DNA from: CAIQQQ01 sp040399685
GTDB taxonomy: Bacteria; Pseudomonadota; Alphaproteobacteria; Acetobacterales; Acetobacteraceae
Direction of reading: 5' to 3'
Assembly (NCBI GenBank): GCA_040399685.1
Contig: JBBART010000014.1
Span: forward strand, 61,364 to 125,363
Length of the DNA stretch: 64,000 bases
The notes below the pieces were generated by a model. It saw only the letters and a list, made by a program, of their open reading frames with translations. It had not been told where the DNA came from and ran no database searches. Below are positions 29,222-40,001 of this stretch, in pieces; positions within the stretch are counted from its first letter, which is position 1, and each line of letters opens with the position of its first letter. The position numbers and the translations under genes were made by a program.

Positions 29222-30136
29222 ATGCAGGATCTGCTTGAGTGGAATGTCGCGGTTTATTGCATGAACGAGGCGGCGCGTCTGCGCGGCTGTCTTGAGTCGC
29301 TCGCGCGCGCCCTGGGCCAGCGACGCTATCTGATCACCGTGATCTTCAACGGCACCACCGATGGCGGCATCGAGATTGCCCGCGAGATCGGACGGGCGGG
29401 TGTGCCGATGGAAATCTATCGGATCGGCACGCCGGACAAGTCCAACGCGATCAATCGGTTTTTCTACGACCTCCGCAAGCCGGCCCAGTCTTATGCCGGG
29501 GTGGATGGCTATGTGCATATCGGCGCTGATTCCTTCACGGCGTTGGAACAGCGGCTGGCGGAAGCGCCGCATGCGCTGGCCATGTCCGGCTCGGCCATCA
29601 CCGGGCGCAGCATGAAGCGCTTCACGGCGGAAACATTGGCCAATGGCGGCCGCCTGCACGGCCAGTTCCACGCGCTGCGCCCGGCCTTCGTGGACGGGCT
29701 GGTGGCGCGCGGCATCAAATTGCCGATCGGCCTGTATTGGGGCGATGGGCTGATGTGCAGCATGGCGGCGCATCATCTGGACCCGCTGGGCGAGCCGTGG
29801 GACAACATGCGCTCCCAGGGTGCGGCCGGGGCGGAATACAGCCTGCCGCCGCTGTCGCCCTTCAGCGCCGACGACATTCGCCGCCAGTTTCGCCGCAAGG
29901 TGCGACAGATGCGCGGCCGCATTCAGAACGAGGCGATCAAGGCCATCATCTATAAATCCGGCTACGAAGGCCTTCCGCTCGACGCCGATGCGATGGCCGA
30001 TGCCTATATCGAAACCCATGGCCGCCCGGCGGTTGCGCTGGCGGACCGGCCGTTCCAATGGCTGGCGCTGCGCCAGATGAAGGCGCAGGCGGCGCGGAAG
30101 AACCCGGATTTCACCCCGTATCAGGTGGCATTGTGA
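29222..30136 (+). CDS. Glycosyltransferase-2-like protein
   Basis: A 304-residue protein starting MQDLLEWNVAVYCMNEAARL; the NEA-type start (as in VxxxNE) and the later VDGYVHIGADSF resemble the nucleotide-sugar and DxD-like regions of family 2 glycosyltransferases. The metal motif is not a standard DxD, so activity is uncertain. The C-terminal part (RRQFRRKVRQMRGRIQNEAIKAI) is basic. It overlaps the SpoU methylase gene that follows (GTGA). Acceptor and donor cannot be inferred. It lies head-to-head with a methyltransferase, and both may modify the same product. Confidence 0.65.
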   Translation: MQDLLEWNVAVYCMNEAARLRGCLESLARALGQRRYLITVIFNGTTDGGIEIAREIGRAGVPMEIYRIGTPDKSNAINRFFYDLRKPAQSYAGVDGYVHIGADSFTALEQRLAEAPHALAMSGSAITGRSMKRFTAETLANGGRLHGQFHALRPAFVDGLVARGIKLPIGLYWGDGLMCSMAAHHLDPLGEPWDNMRSQGAAGAEYSLPPLSPFSADDIRRQFRRKVRQMRGRIQNEAIKAIIYKSGYEGLPLDADAMADAYIETHGRPAVALADRPFQWLALRQMKAQAARKNPDFTPYQVAL

Positions 30137-30723
30137 CGCGACCGGACGGCACCAAGGCGCGCGGCTATTTCGGCATCGGCGCCGAGGGCGTGTCGAAATC
30201 CGCCAATGTCGGCGCCCTGCTCCGCACCGCGCATGCGTTCGGCGCCTCGTTCTGCTTCACCCTCGGCGCCGGGTTTGATGCCCGTGCCGCCCGCAGCGCC
30301 GACACCTCTGACACCGCGACGCATGTGCCGATGTGGCGGTTTCCGTCCATCGAGGAGATGCAGCTGCCGCAAGGCTGCGTGCTGGTGGGCATCGAACTGA
30401 CGGATGACGCGGCGGACCTGCCGTCCTTCCGCCACCCGTTGAATGCCGCCTATGTGCTGGGGCCGGAGCGGTCCAGCCTGTCGCCGGCCATTCTGTTGCG
30501 CTGCAAGCATGTGGTGCGCATTCCCACCAGGTTCTCGCTGAACCTGTCCGTGGCCGGGGCATTGGTGTTGTATGACCGGCTGATCCAGCACGGACGATTT
30601 GCCGACCGTCCCGTCATGTCCGGCGGCGGCGGTGCGCCCCCGGTGGCAGGCGGGCACGGCAATCCGGTGTTCCGCAAAACGCTGCCTGGCTGGATGAAGC
30701 CGCCCGACGCGACCGAGACATGA
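30133..30723 (+). CDS. TrmH/SpoU-family RNA 2'-O-methyltransferase
   Basis: A 196-residue knotted (SPOUT) methylase. The three family motifs are visible: NVGALLRTAHAFGASFCF (motif 1), YVLGPERSSLSPAIL (motif 2) and IPTRFSLNLSVAGALVLYDR (motif 3), where Arg and Asn/Ser residues bind SAM and RNA. The start is GTG 30133, overlapping the preceding stop, since motif 1 begins shortly afterwards. The substrate is tRNA or rRNA, undetermined. It has a Gly-rich C-terminal tail (SGGGGAPPVAGGHG) that may be flexible. Confidence 0.88.
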   Translation: MTRPDGTKARGYFGIGAEGVSKSANVGALLRTAHAFGASFCFTLGAGFDARAARSADTSDTATHVPMWRFPSIEEMQLPQGCVLVGIELTDDAADLPSFRHPLNAAYVLGPERSSLSPAILLRCKHVVRIPTRFSLNLSVAGALVLYDRLIQHGRFADRPVMSGGGGAPPVAGGHGNPVFRKTLPGWMKPPDATET

Positions 30724-30769
30724 GAACGCGGTGCTTGTTTGCGGAGGGCCGCCCCCGTATCTGTTGTCC

Positions 30770-31342
30770 ATGCGCTCATTTTCATTCCTCCTGATCCCGG
30801 CGTTATTGCTGGCCCACACGGCCTTGGCTGAAACCAAGGCCGCGTCCAAACCTCAGCCCAAGCCAGCGGCCGCGACCAACGCGCCCAAGCTTATCGGCAA
30901 GTTCGACGACTGGAAGGCGGCCACGCATGTGGAAGCCGGCCAGACCGTGTGTTACGCGTTCACCACCGCCCAATCCTCGGCGCCGCCGCTTGGCGGTCGC
31001 GGCGATGTGAACCTCACGGTCACCCAGCGGCCGCAATCGGCCCGTGATGCGGTGGCGCTCAGTGCCGGTTTTGTCTACGCGCCCACCAGCACCGTGGCCG
31101 TTCAGGCCGAGGCGACGGCGATGGAATTCTACACCGCCCAGCGTTCGGCCTTTGCCCGCGACGGCAAGCAGGCGGTGCAGGCGTTCCTGAAGGCAAAGCA
31201 GGTTGTGGCGCGTTCGCCCAACCCCAAGGGCGGTATCGTGACCGATCAATTCAGCCTCAAGGGCTTCACCGCCGCCTATGCCGCCATCAATAAGGCGTGC
31301 CCGGTTGTCGAAGCCAAGCCTGACGCAAAGGCCCCGAAATGA
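30770..31342 (+). CDS. Invasion-associated locus B (IalB)-like secreted protein
   Basis: A 190-residue protein with a signal peptide (MRSFSFLLIPALLLAHTALAE) and a Lys/Pro/Ala linker before a globular domain. The segments GKFDDWKAATHVEAGQTVCYAF and FSLKGFTAAYAAINKACP correspond to the IalB family, a set of periplasmic proteins named after a Bartonella invasion gene but widespread in non-pathogens. The two cysteines may form a disulfide. It overlaps the start of rlmN by 4 bases (ATGA), so its expression is coupled to a ribosome modification enzyme. No virulence role should be assumed. Confidence 0.8.
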   Translation: MRSFSFLLIPALLLAHTALAETKAASKPQPKPAAATNAPKLIGKFDDWKAATHVEAGQTVCYAFTTAQSSAPPLGGRGDVNLTVTQRPQSARDAVALSAGFVYAPTSTVAVQAEATAMEFYTAQRSAFARDGKQAVQAFLKAKQVVARSPNPKGGIVTDQFSLKGFTAAYAAINKACPVVEAKPDAKAPK

Positions 31343-32505
31343 GCGTGCTCGATCTCACCGAGGCGGAACGCGTTCGCATTCTTGCCAAGACCGCCAAGTT
31401 CAACCCGCCCCCGATCCAGACCGCGGACGGCCGACGTGAGCTGGTGGGGCTGGACCGCACAGAACTCACCGCCGAACTCGCCGCCATCGGTGAGCCGGCG
31501 TTTCGCGCCAAGCAGCTGTGGCACTGGATCTATCACCAGGGCGTGACCGATTTCTCGGTGATGTCTTCCATCGCCCGCCCGTTGCAGGAAAAGCTCGCCG
31601 AGCGTTTCGTCATCGGCCGCCCCGAAGCGGCCCTGGTGCAGACCAGCAAGGACGAAACCCGTAAGTTCCTGTTCCGCTTCCGCGACGGCCAGGAAGCCGA
31701 GACGGTCTACATCCCTGACCGCGTGGCCGATCGTGGCGCCGTGTGCATCTCGTCCCAGGTCGGCTGCACGCTGTCCTGCCGGTTCTGCCACACAGGTACG
31801 CAGACCCTCGTTCGCAATCTGGGCGCTGCCGAGATTGTCGGCCAGTTCATGGCCGCGCGTGACAGCTACGGCGAGTGGCCCAGCCCGCACGGCGAAACCC
31901 CGCGTCTGCTGTCCACCATCGTGCTGATGGGCATGGGCGAGCCGCTGTACAATTACGAAAACGTCGCCAAGGCGATGAAGATCGTGATGGACGGCGAGGG
32001 CATCGGCCTGTCCCGCCGGCGCATCACGCTATCCACCAGCGGCGTGGTGCCGATGATGGACCGCTGCGGCACCGAACTCGGCGTCAATCTCGCTGTCTCG
32101 CTGCACGCCGTGCGCGACGATCTGCGCGATGAGATCGTGCCGTTGAACCGCAAATACCCGATTGCCGAACTGATCGCCGCCTGCAAGCGCTACCCGGCCG
32201 CCAGCAATGCCCGCCGCATCACGTTCGAATACGTGATGCTGAAGGACATGAACGACAGCGAGGCGGATGCGCATGAGCTGATCCGCCTGATTGCCGGCAT
32301 TCCCGCCAAGGTGAACCTGATCCCGTTCAACCCCTGGCCCGGCAGCCCGTATGAGACCAGCACCCAGCAATCCATCGACCGCTTTGCCAAGATCGTGATG
32401 GATTCCGGCTTCAGCAGCCCGGTTCGCACCCCGCGCGGCCAGGATATTCTGGCGGCCTGTGGCCAGTTGCGCACCGAGAGCCGTCGGGAACGGGGCGAGA
32501 AGTAG
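31339..32505 (+). CDS. rlmN: 23S rRNA (adenine2503-C2)/tRNA (adenine37-C2)-methyltransferase RlmN
   Basis: Radical SAM enzyme that methylates A2503 of 23S rRNA and A37 of certain tRNAs. It has 388 residues. The iron-sulfur cysteines are Cys143, Cys147 and Cys150 (GCTLSCRFCHTG). The two catalytic cysteines of the family lie in this order: one near the C-terminus (the ARTPRGQDI-like region ending ILAACGQLR) and one upstream. The N-terminal FRAKQLWHWIYHQGV is typical. It is translationally coupled to the IalB-like gene and ends just before two strong hairpins. Confidence 0.96.
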   Translation: MSVLDLTEAERVRILAKTAKFNPPPIQTADGRRELVGLDRTELTAELAAIGEPAFRAKQLWHWIYHQGVTDFSVMSSIARPLQEKLAERFVIGRPEAALVQTSKDETRKFLFRFRDGQEAETVYIPDRVADRGAVCISSQVGCTLSCRFCHTGTQTLVRNLGAAEIVGQFMAARDSYGEWPSPHGETPRLLSTIVLMGMGEPLYNYENVAKAMKIVMDGEGIGLSRRRITLSTSGVVPMMDRCGTELGVNLAVSLHAVRDDLRDEIVPLNRKYPIAELIAACKRYPAASNARRITFEYVMLKDMNDSEADAHELIRLIAGIPAKVNLIPFNPWPGSPYETSTQQSIDRFAKIVMDSGFSSPVRTPRGQDILAACGQLRTESRRERGEK

Positions 32506-32513
32506 CTCAGTAA

Positions 32514-32566
32514 GGAGGTCCAGGAGGCCCTGCCTCTTGGACCTCCGCTGAGGGCGGGGCTCTCAG
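32514..32566. terminator. Tandem GC-rich hairpins (REP-like), copy 1, after rlmN
   Basis: Hairpin A: GGAGGTCCA (32514-32522) with TGGACCTCC (32538-32546), enclosing AGGAGGC-CCT-GCCTCT. Hairpin B: CTGAGGGC (32548-32555) with GCTCTCAG (32559-32566), one G-T wobble. The pair lies between the convergent genes rlmN and the nicotinate phosphoribosyltransferase, so it can terminate both. A related pair occurs at 45392-45432. Confidence 0.7.
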
Positions 32567-32612
32567 AACCCACTCTATTCAGATCGTTTTATCTGGTCTG
32601 ACGCCGAGGCCT

Positions 32613-33779
32613 CTACCCGCCCGCATTTCCATTGCGCGTGCGGGCGGCGTTGCGACGCAGAAGGAACTCTCGGCCCACTTTGACGCTGGGCACGTCGTCG
32701 TATTCCACGATGTCGGCCGTGGCGTAGGTTTCGCTCCAATGATCGGGGATGAAGCTTCCGGTGCCGACCACATCGATGGGCGCTTTGGCGTCCGCCATCA
32801 CCCGGCATTTGTCGACACCGAAGCCAGAGGAGGCGACGATGCGCACGCGCGGGAAGCCGGCTTCATCCAGGGCTTCGCGCATGCGCCAGATGGCGGCGGC
32901 GGACACGCCGGTGCCGACAAGGGTGCGCAACTCAGTGTCTGACCGGTAGCGGCGGATGGCGCCGGGGGCGCGGCGTTCCAGCACGGCATAGCTTTCGGCG
33001 GGGTCGAGCCCTTCGAGGAAACGGCCACCATGGGTGTCCAGTCGCACGGACAGCGTGCCGGCGGCGGCAAGTTCGGAGAAGCGCTCGCAGACCGCCAGGC
33101 CGTCAGTGATCTCACGGCCGAAATAATCAACGAGGACGGTGAGATTTTGCTCGGGGAAGGTCTCGTTGAACATCTCGGCGGCGCGCACCGTGGTGCCGGC
33201 ATAGCCGATCAAGGCGTGCGGCATGGTGCCGAAGCCGTGCGGTGCGCCGAAATAATGCGCGGTGCCGTCAGTGGCGTTGCCGATAAAGCCGCGTGCGCCC
33301 TCGCGCTGGGCGGCGGCACTGCCGACGGAGGCCGCGTAGGCCATCATGTCCTGCATCTCGGCCCCGGCGCAGTGCCGTGCGTCCATGGCCAGAAACGCCA
33401 CCTGCGGCAGGGCCAGCGCCATCTGATAGGCGTTGTGCGCGGCCACGCAGGCAGCACCGGTCTTTTGCAGCAGAATGGTTTCAAGATCGGCGAGTTTGGC
33501 GAGGCTGCCGGTGATGTAGACCAACGGCTCGCCAGCGCCGACCCAGCACCCTTCCGGGTGCGTCAGTTCAACGTCGAACGCTGTGTTGCGCGCCGCCGCC
33601 GCCCGGTCCAGCCAGTCGAGCGCCAGCCGGGGCGCCGAAACCACCGGCCGCCGCAGGAACACGGCATACGTGACCCGTCGGTCACCAAACCGTTCCACCA
33701 CGGCGCGGGTGCGGTTGAAATAGACATCGGTACGTGCGGCGATGTCGGCGTTCAGATCCGCCCCGGACGTGGTGGTCAT
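32613..33779 (-). CDS. pncB: Nicotinate phosphoribosyltransferase
   Basis: Joins nicotinate to PRPP in NAD salvage. It has 388 residues. The N-terminal DVYFNRTRAVVERFGDRRVTYAVFLR, the Gly-rich HYFGAPHGFGTMPHALIGYAG (containing the catalytic His region of the family) and VDYFGREITDG are typical of the bacterial NAPRTase type, along with SSGFGVDKCRVMADAKAP near the end. The gene pairs functionally with nadE elsewhere in the window (55335), though they are not linked. It ends facing rlmN. It starts 4 bases after the end of the DAHP synthase gene. Confidence 0.92.
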   Translation of the reverse strand: MTTTSGADLNADIAARTDVYFNRTRAVVERFGDRRVTYAVFLRRPVVSAPRLALDWLDRAAAARNTAFDVELTHPEGCWVGAGEPLVYITGSLAKLADLETILLQKTGAACVAAHNAYQMALALPQVAFLAMDARHCAGAEMQDMMAYAASVGSAAAQREGARGFIGNATDGTAHYFGAPHGFGTMPHALIGYAGTTVRAAEMFNETFPEQNLTVLVDYFGREITDGLAVCERFSELAAAGTLSVRLDTHGGRFLEGLDPAESYAVLERRAPGAIRRYRSDTELRTLVGTGVSAAAIWRMREALDEAGFPRVRIVASSGFGVDKCRVMADAKAPIDVVGTGSFIPDHWSETYATADIVEYDDVPSVKVGREFLLRRNAARTRNGNAGG

Positions 33780-33783
33780 CGGG

Positions 33784-35166
33784 TTACTGCGCGGCCACGG
33801 CGGGCGCGTGATCCGGATGGCGGCGGGCCTTCAACTCCTCGGCCACCAGGAAGGCGAGTTCCAGCGACTGCTCGGCATTCAGCCGTGGGTCGCAGAAGGT
33901 TTCGTAGCGCCCGCCCAGATCCTGCATGGTCAGGCCATGGGCGCCGCCGATGCACTCGGTGACCTCGCGGCCGGTCATTTCCACATGCACGCCGCCGGCC
34001 CAGCTGCCTTCGGCGGCGTGGACGTCGAAGAAACTGCGGACCTCGGACAGGATGGCGTCAAAGCTGCGGGTCTTGACGCCGGCATTGGCCGAAATCGTGT
34101 TGCCGTGCATCGGGTCGCACAACCACACCGCACGACGGCCGTCCTTACGGACGGTGCGCAGCAGCGGCGGCAGCAGGCGGTCCACCTTATCGGCACCCAT
34201 GCGGCAGATCAGCGTCAGGCGGCCGGGTTCGTCATGCGGGTTGAGGATGTCGATCAGGCGGAGCAACTCATCGGGGTCGGTGGTCGGGCCCACCTTGATG
34301 CCGATCGGGTTGCGCACGCCGCGCAGGAATTCCACATGCGCGCCATCCGGCTGGCGGGTGCGGTCGCCAATCCAGAGGAAATGCGCCGAGCAGGCATAGG
34401 TGTCGCCGGTGGTGCTGTCGACGCGGGTCAGCGCCTGCTCGTACGGGAGCAGCAACGCCTCATGGCTGATGTAGAAATCCGTTTCGCGCATTTCGCGGGT
34501 GGTGTTGGACGTCATGCCGCAAGCGGCCATGAACGCCAGCGTCTCGTCGATCCGGCCGGACAGGTCGCGATACCGGGCGGCCAAAGGCGAACGCTCGACA
34601 AAGCCCAGGTTCCAGCGGTTCACTTCATGCAGGTCGGCATACCCGCCCGAGGCGAAGGCGCGCAGCAGGTTCAGCGTGCCGGCGGACTGAAAATAGCCCA
34701 TTTCCATGCGCGCAGGGTCCGGAATGCGGCTTTCGGCGCTGAATTCCGGGCCGTTGATGATGTCGCCGCGATAGGTGAGCAGCGTCTCGCCGTCTTTGGT
34801 CTCGGTCTCGGAACTGCGCGGCTTGGCAAATTGGCCGGCCATGCGGCCCATCTTCACTACCGGCACGGAGGCGCCGAACGTCAGCACCACGGCCATCTGC
34901 AGCAGCACGCGGAAGGTGTCGCGGATGTTGTTGGCGTTGAAATCAGCGAAGCTCTCGGCGCAATCGCCGCCTTGCAGCACGATGGCCTTGCCGTCCTGAA
35001 CCGTGGCCAACTGCGCCTTCAGCCGCCGCGCCTCGCCGGCAAACACCAGCGGCGGGTAAGAGCCGATCTTGCTTTCCATCGCCGCCAGCTTCGCCGGGTC
35101 CGGATAGGCTGGCACCTGGCGGATGGATTTATTGCGCCAGGTTTTAGGCGTCCAGTTTTCTGTCAT
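33784..35166 (-). CDS. aroH: Class II 3-deoxy-7-phosphoheptulonate (DAHP) synthase
   Basis: First step of the shikimate pathway: condenses PEP with erythrose-4-phosphate. It is the plant-like class II type, 460 residues, with QGGDCAESFADFN near residue 75, GRMAGQFAKPRSSETE around residue 110 and HEVNRWNLGFVE, all conserved in that class. The metal-binding Cys is in QGGDCAES. The start is ATG 35166 (MTENWTPKTWR); GTG 35178 is possible. The gene is upstream of and close to the nicotinate phosphoribosyltransferase. aroA is also in the window, but the two are not in one operon. The gene symbol for class II enzymes varies. Confidence 0.95.
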   Translation of the reverse strand: MTENWTPKTWRNKSIRQVPAYPDPAKLAAMESKIGSYPPLVFAGEARRLKAQLATVQDGKAIVLQGGDCAESFADFNANNIRDTFRVLLQMAVVLTFGASVPVVKMGRMAGQFAKPRSSETETKDGETLLTYRGDIINGPEFSAESRIPDPARMEMGYFQSAGTLNLLRAFASGGYADLHEVNRWNLGFVERSPLAARYRDLSGRIDETLAFMAACGMTSNTTREMRETDFYISHEALLLPYEQALTRVDSTTGDTYACSAHFLWIGDRTRQPDGAHVEFLRGVRNPIGIKVGPTTDPDELLRLIDILNPHDEPGRLTLICRMGADKVDRLLPPLLRTVRKDGRRAVWLCDPMHGNTISANAGVKTRSFDAILSEVRSFFDVHAAEGSWAGGVHVEMTGREVTECIGGAHGLTMQDLGGRYETFCDPRLNAEQSLELAFLVAEELKARRHPDHAPAVAAQ

Positions 35167-35284
35167 CGTCGTTTCCACAGGATGCCCAGGCGCAATCTGC
35201 GCATGGGAAAGGCAATCAGGCGACTATATTGCCCGAATAATGGCGCATGGCTACTCAGCCCGCGCCATCACCCGGCACACATGT

Positions 35285-36640
35285 TCAACCCGCCACGCGC
35301 GTGCGGGTTCGCATGGTCACGAATTCCTCGGCGGCGGTGGGGTGAATGCCCACCGTCCGATCAAAATCAGCCTTGGTGGCGCCGATATTGATGGCGATGG
35401 ACAGGCCTTGGATAATCTCCGGCGCATCCTCCCCCATCATGTGCGCGCCGACGACGCGCTGGGTGGCCTGGTCGACGATAAGCTTCATCAATGTGCGGCG
35501 CGAACGGCCACTGAGGGTGTGCCGCATGGGGGTGAACTGACTGATATAGATGTCAGCTGGCCCGGTCGCTGCCGCCTGCGCCTCGGTCAGCCCCACGGTG
35601 GCGATTGGCGGAATGGAGAAGATTGCCGTTGCCACCCGGTCCAGCGCCCATTCGCGGGGGCCACTGCCATAGAGGGTTTCGGCCAGGGAATGCCCTTCGG
35701 CGATAGCAACGGGCGTGAGGTTCAGCCGGTCCGTCACATCGCCGATGGCATAGATGGTGGGCACATTGGTCACCGAGCCGTCATGCACCATCACCGCACC
35801 AGAGGCGGACACTTCGACCCCGGCGGCTTCCAGGCCCAATCCGCGCGTATGCGCCGTGCGGCCGATGGCAGCGAACACCAGGTCGGTTTCGATGGCCATG
35901 CCGTTGGCCAGATGCACGGTCTTGACGCCGCCCTCCGCCGTGACGGACGTGACCGCCGAGCCGCCATGCACGCACACACCGTTTTGCTTCAGCGCCTCCA
36001 TCAGCCCGACGCGCAAATCCTCGTCAAACCCGCGCAACGGCAGGTCCTGGCGCATCACCAGGTCCACCTCGGCACCCAGGCCCGCGAAAATGCCGGCGAA
36101 TTCCACCGCGATATAGCCGCCGCCCAGCATCGCCACCCGGCGGGGTCGCTCAGGCAGGAAAAACGCGTCATCGGAGATGATGCAATGCTCGGCGCCAGGG
36201 AAGTTGGGCGCGGATGGGCGCCCACCGGCGGCAATCACGATGCGCTCGGCGGTGATCGTCTGGCCGCCGACATCGAGCGTGTGGGTGTCGATGAACGTCG
36301 CGCGAGCGTCGAAAATCTTCACACCGGCCGAGCCCAGCATTCGCACATAGATGCCGTTCAGGCGTTCGATTTCGGCGTTCTTGGCGGCGATCAGGGCGTT
36401 CCAGTCATGCTGGCCCGGCACGGCGGTCCAGCCGAAACCGGCGCTGTCGGGCACCGCGTTGCCGTATTCGGCCGCCATCACCATCAGCTTTTTCGGCACG
36501 CAACCCACATTGACGCAGGTGCCGCCCCAGAACCGCTCCTCGGCCACCGCCACGCGGGCGCCCAGACTGGCCGCGATGCGTGCGCAGCGCACACCGCCGG
36601 AGCCGCCACCAATGACGAACAGGTCGAAATCATAGCCCAT
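35285..36640 (-). CDS. gor: Glutathione-disulfide reductase
   Basis: FAD enzyme that reduces oxidised glutathione with NADPH. It has 451 residues. The FAD motif is VIGGGSGGVRCA (residues 9-20), the redox-active disulfide is Cys42-Cys47 in GGTCVNVGCVPKK, and the NAD(P) motif LGGGYIAVEFAG is near residue 170. The C-terminal catalytic pair is IHPTAAEE near residue 437, typical for glutathione rather than dihydrolipoyl substrates. It stands alone between glmS and DAHP synthase with short gaps on both sides. Confidence 0.95.
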   Translation of the reverse strand: MGYDFDLFVIGGGSGGVRCARIAASLGARVAVAEERFWGGTCVNVGCVPKKLMVMAAEYGNAVPDSAGFGWTAVPGQHDWNALIAAKNAEIERLNGIYVRMLGSAGVKIFDARATFIDTHTLDVGGQTITAERIVIAAGGRPSAPNFPGAEHCIISDDAFFLPERPRRVAMLGGGYIAVEFAGIFAGLGAEVDLVMRQDLPLRGFDEDLRVGLMEALKQNGVCVHGGSAVTSVTAEGGVKTVHLANGMAIETDLVFAAIGRTAHTRGLGLEAAGVEVSASGAVMVHDGSVTNVPTIYAIGDVTDRLNLTPVAIAEGHSLAETLYGSGPREWALDRVATAIFSIPPIATVGLTEAQAAATGPADIYISQFTPMRHTLSGRSRRTLMKLIVDQATQRVVGAHMMGEDAPEIIQGLSIAINIGATKADFDRTVGIHPTAAEEFVTMRTRTRVAG

Positions 36641-36755
36641 GAAACTTCTCCGGCGTTGCAGGACACATATGGCTGCGAATTCGGCGCCTGATCAGGGTCG
36701 CCCCACACAGCACGGCCATGCGCGCCCTATCAACCACCGTCGCCTGGCTAAAAGC

Positions 36756-38579
<1,824 letters not shown>

Positions 38580-38590
38580 ATCAAAGATCC

Positions 38591-39904
38591 TTATTTCTTC
38601 GTCCGGCTGGCGCGAAAGGCGGCGGCGCGACCCGGCAGCTCCACCTGCTTGGCGCGGCCGAATGCCATCGCATCGGCCGCGACATTCATCGTGATCACGC
38701 TTCCGGCGGCGGTGAAGGCGCCATCGCCCAGCGAAACCGGGGCAATCAACACCGAAGCGGTGCCAACGAACGCGCCAACGCCGATGTCGGTGCGGTGCTT
38801 GGCAAAGCCGTCATAATTGCAGGTGATGGTGCCGGCGCCGATATTGGTGCGGGCACCGATGGTGGCATCGCCGAGATAGCTGAGATGGTTCGCCTTCGCG
38901 CCATCCCCCAGGCTGGTGGCCTTCAGTTCGACGAAATTGCCGACATGCGCCGCCGTGCCGATGGTGGTGCCCGGCCGCAGCCGCGCATACGGGCCGATGA
39001 CGGCGGCGGGGCCGACATGACAGCCTTCCAGATGGCTGAAAGCGCGAATCTGCGCGCCTGTTTCGATGGCAACACCCAGACCGAACACCACATGGGGCTC
39101 CACCGTCACATCGGCGGCGATGCGCGTGTCATACGAGAAGAACACTGTCTCAGGCGCCGTCAGCGTCACGCCGGCATCCATCGCGGCCAAACGCAGCGCC
39201 TGCTGGACGGCGGTTTCAGCCTCGGCCAGCTCCGCGCGGGAATTGATGCCGCGCAATTCGGCGAACGGCGCCTCGACCGCCGCCACGTTGCGGCCATCGG
39301 CACGGGCCAGCGCCACCAGGTCGGTGAGGTAGAACTCACCCTTGCTGTTGTCGGCCTTCACCGCCCGCAGCCAGCTGCGCATGGCTTCCGCATCGGCGCA
39401 GAGCACCCCGGCGTTGCACAGGCCGACGGCGCGTTCATCGGCGCTGGCATCGGCATATTCGACGATGCTGGTCACGTAGCCATCGGTGCACAGCACGCGG
39501 CCATAGCGGGCGGGGTCCTGCGGGCGCATCGCCAGCAAGGCCAATCCGACATCGCCAGCCTCACGCCGGGCCAGCAAAAGGCGCAGGGTGGCGGCCGAAA
39601 TCAACGGGTTGTCGGCATACAGCACCGCCACCTCGCCGTCCCCGAACAGCGCCTCGGCCTGCAGGGCTGCGTGGGCGGTGCCGAGCCGGTCGTGCTGCAC
39701 CACCACGGCGTGCGGGTGGGCGGCAGCCTCCACCTGCTCCATGTCTGGGCCCACCACCACCACGATGCGGTCGAACACCTGGGCGCAGCTATCCAGCAAA
39801 TGATGCAGCATCGGCCGGCCTGCAATCTTGTGCAGCGTCTTCGGCAAGGCCGACTTCATGCGGGTGCCGAGGCCGGCGGCGAGGATGATGGCGGTGGTGC
39901 TCAT
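38591..39904 (-). CDS. glmU: Bifunctional N-acetylglucosamine-1-phosphate uridyltransferase/acetyltransferase
   Basis: Makes UDP-GlcNAc: acetylates glucosamine-1-phosphate and then uridylylates it. The start is ATG 39904 (MSTTAIILAAGLGTRMKS), placing the nucleotidyltransferase motif LAAGLGTRM at residues 8-16; the frame is open further upstream but without family similarity. The protein has 437 residues (E. coli 456). The C-terminal left-handed beta-helix shows hexapeptide repeats (VGNFVELKATSLGDGAKANHL, IGAGTITCNYDGFAKHRT). Divergent from gph across 97 bases. Confidence 0.97.
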   Translation of the reverse strand: MSTTAIILAAGLGTRMKSALPKTLHKIAGRPMLHHLLDSCAQVFDRIVVVVGPDMEQVEAAAHPHAVVVQHDRLGTAHAALQAEALFGDGEVAVLYADNPLISAATLRLLLARREAGDVGLALLAMRPQDPARYGRVLCTDGYVTSIVEYADASADERAVGLCNAGVLCADAEAMRSWLRAVKADNSKGEFYLTDLVALARADGRNVAAVEAPFAELRGINSRAELAEAETAVQQALRLAAMDAGVTLTAPETVFFSYDTRIAADVTVEPHVVFGLGVAIETGAQIRAFSHLEGCHVGPAAVIGPYARLRPGTTIGTAAHVGNFVELKATSLGDGAKANHLSYLGDATIGARTNIGAGTITCNYDGFAKHRTDIGVGAFVGTASVLIAPVSLGDGAFTAAGSVITMNVAADAMAFGRAKQVELPGRAAAFRASRTKK

Positions 39905-40001
39905 GGAAAACCCCGGTAGCGGTGCAAAGGTGCCCGTGTCAAAGGGAGGGTGGATCACTCTTCGTGTCGCAGCGCAATAAAGCTGAGCAAGGAACAAACA
40001 A

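Noticed and set aside
27890..30136. A 748-codon open frame that spans the methyltransferase locus and the glycosyltransferase-like gene
   Set aside because: Only the part from 29222 has a family-like sequence; the upstream part is antisense to the methyltransferase and has no motif.
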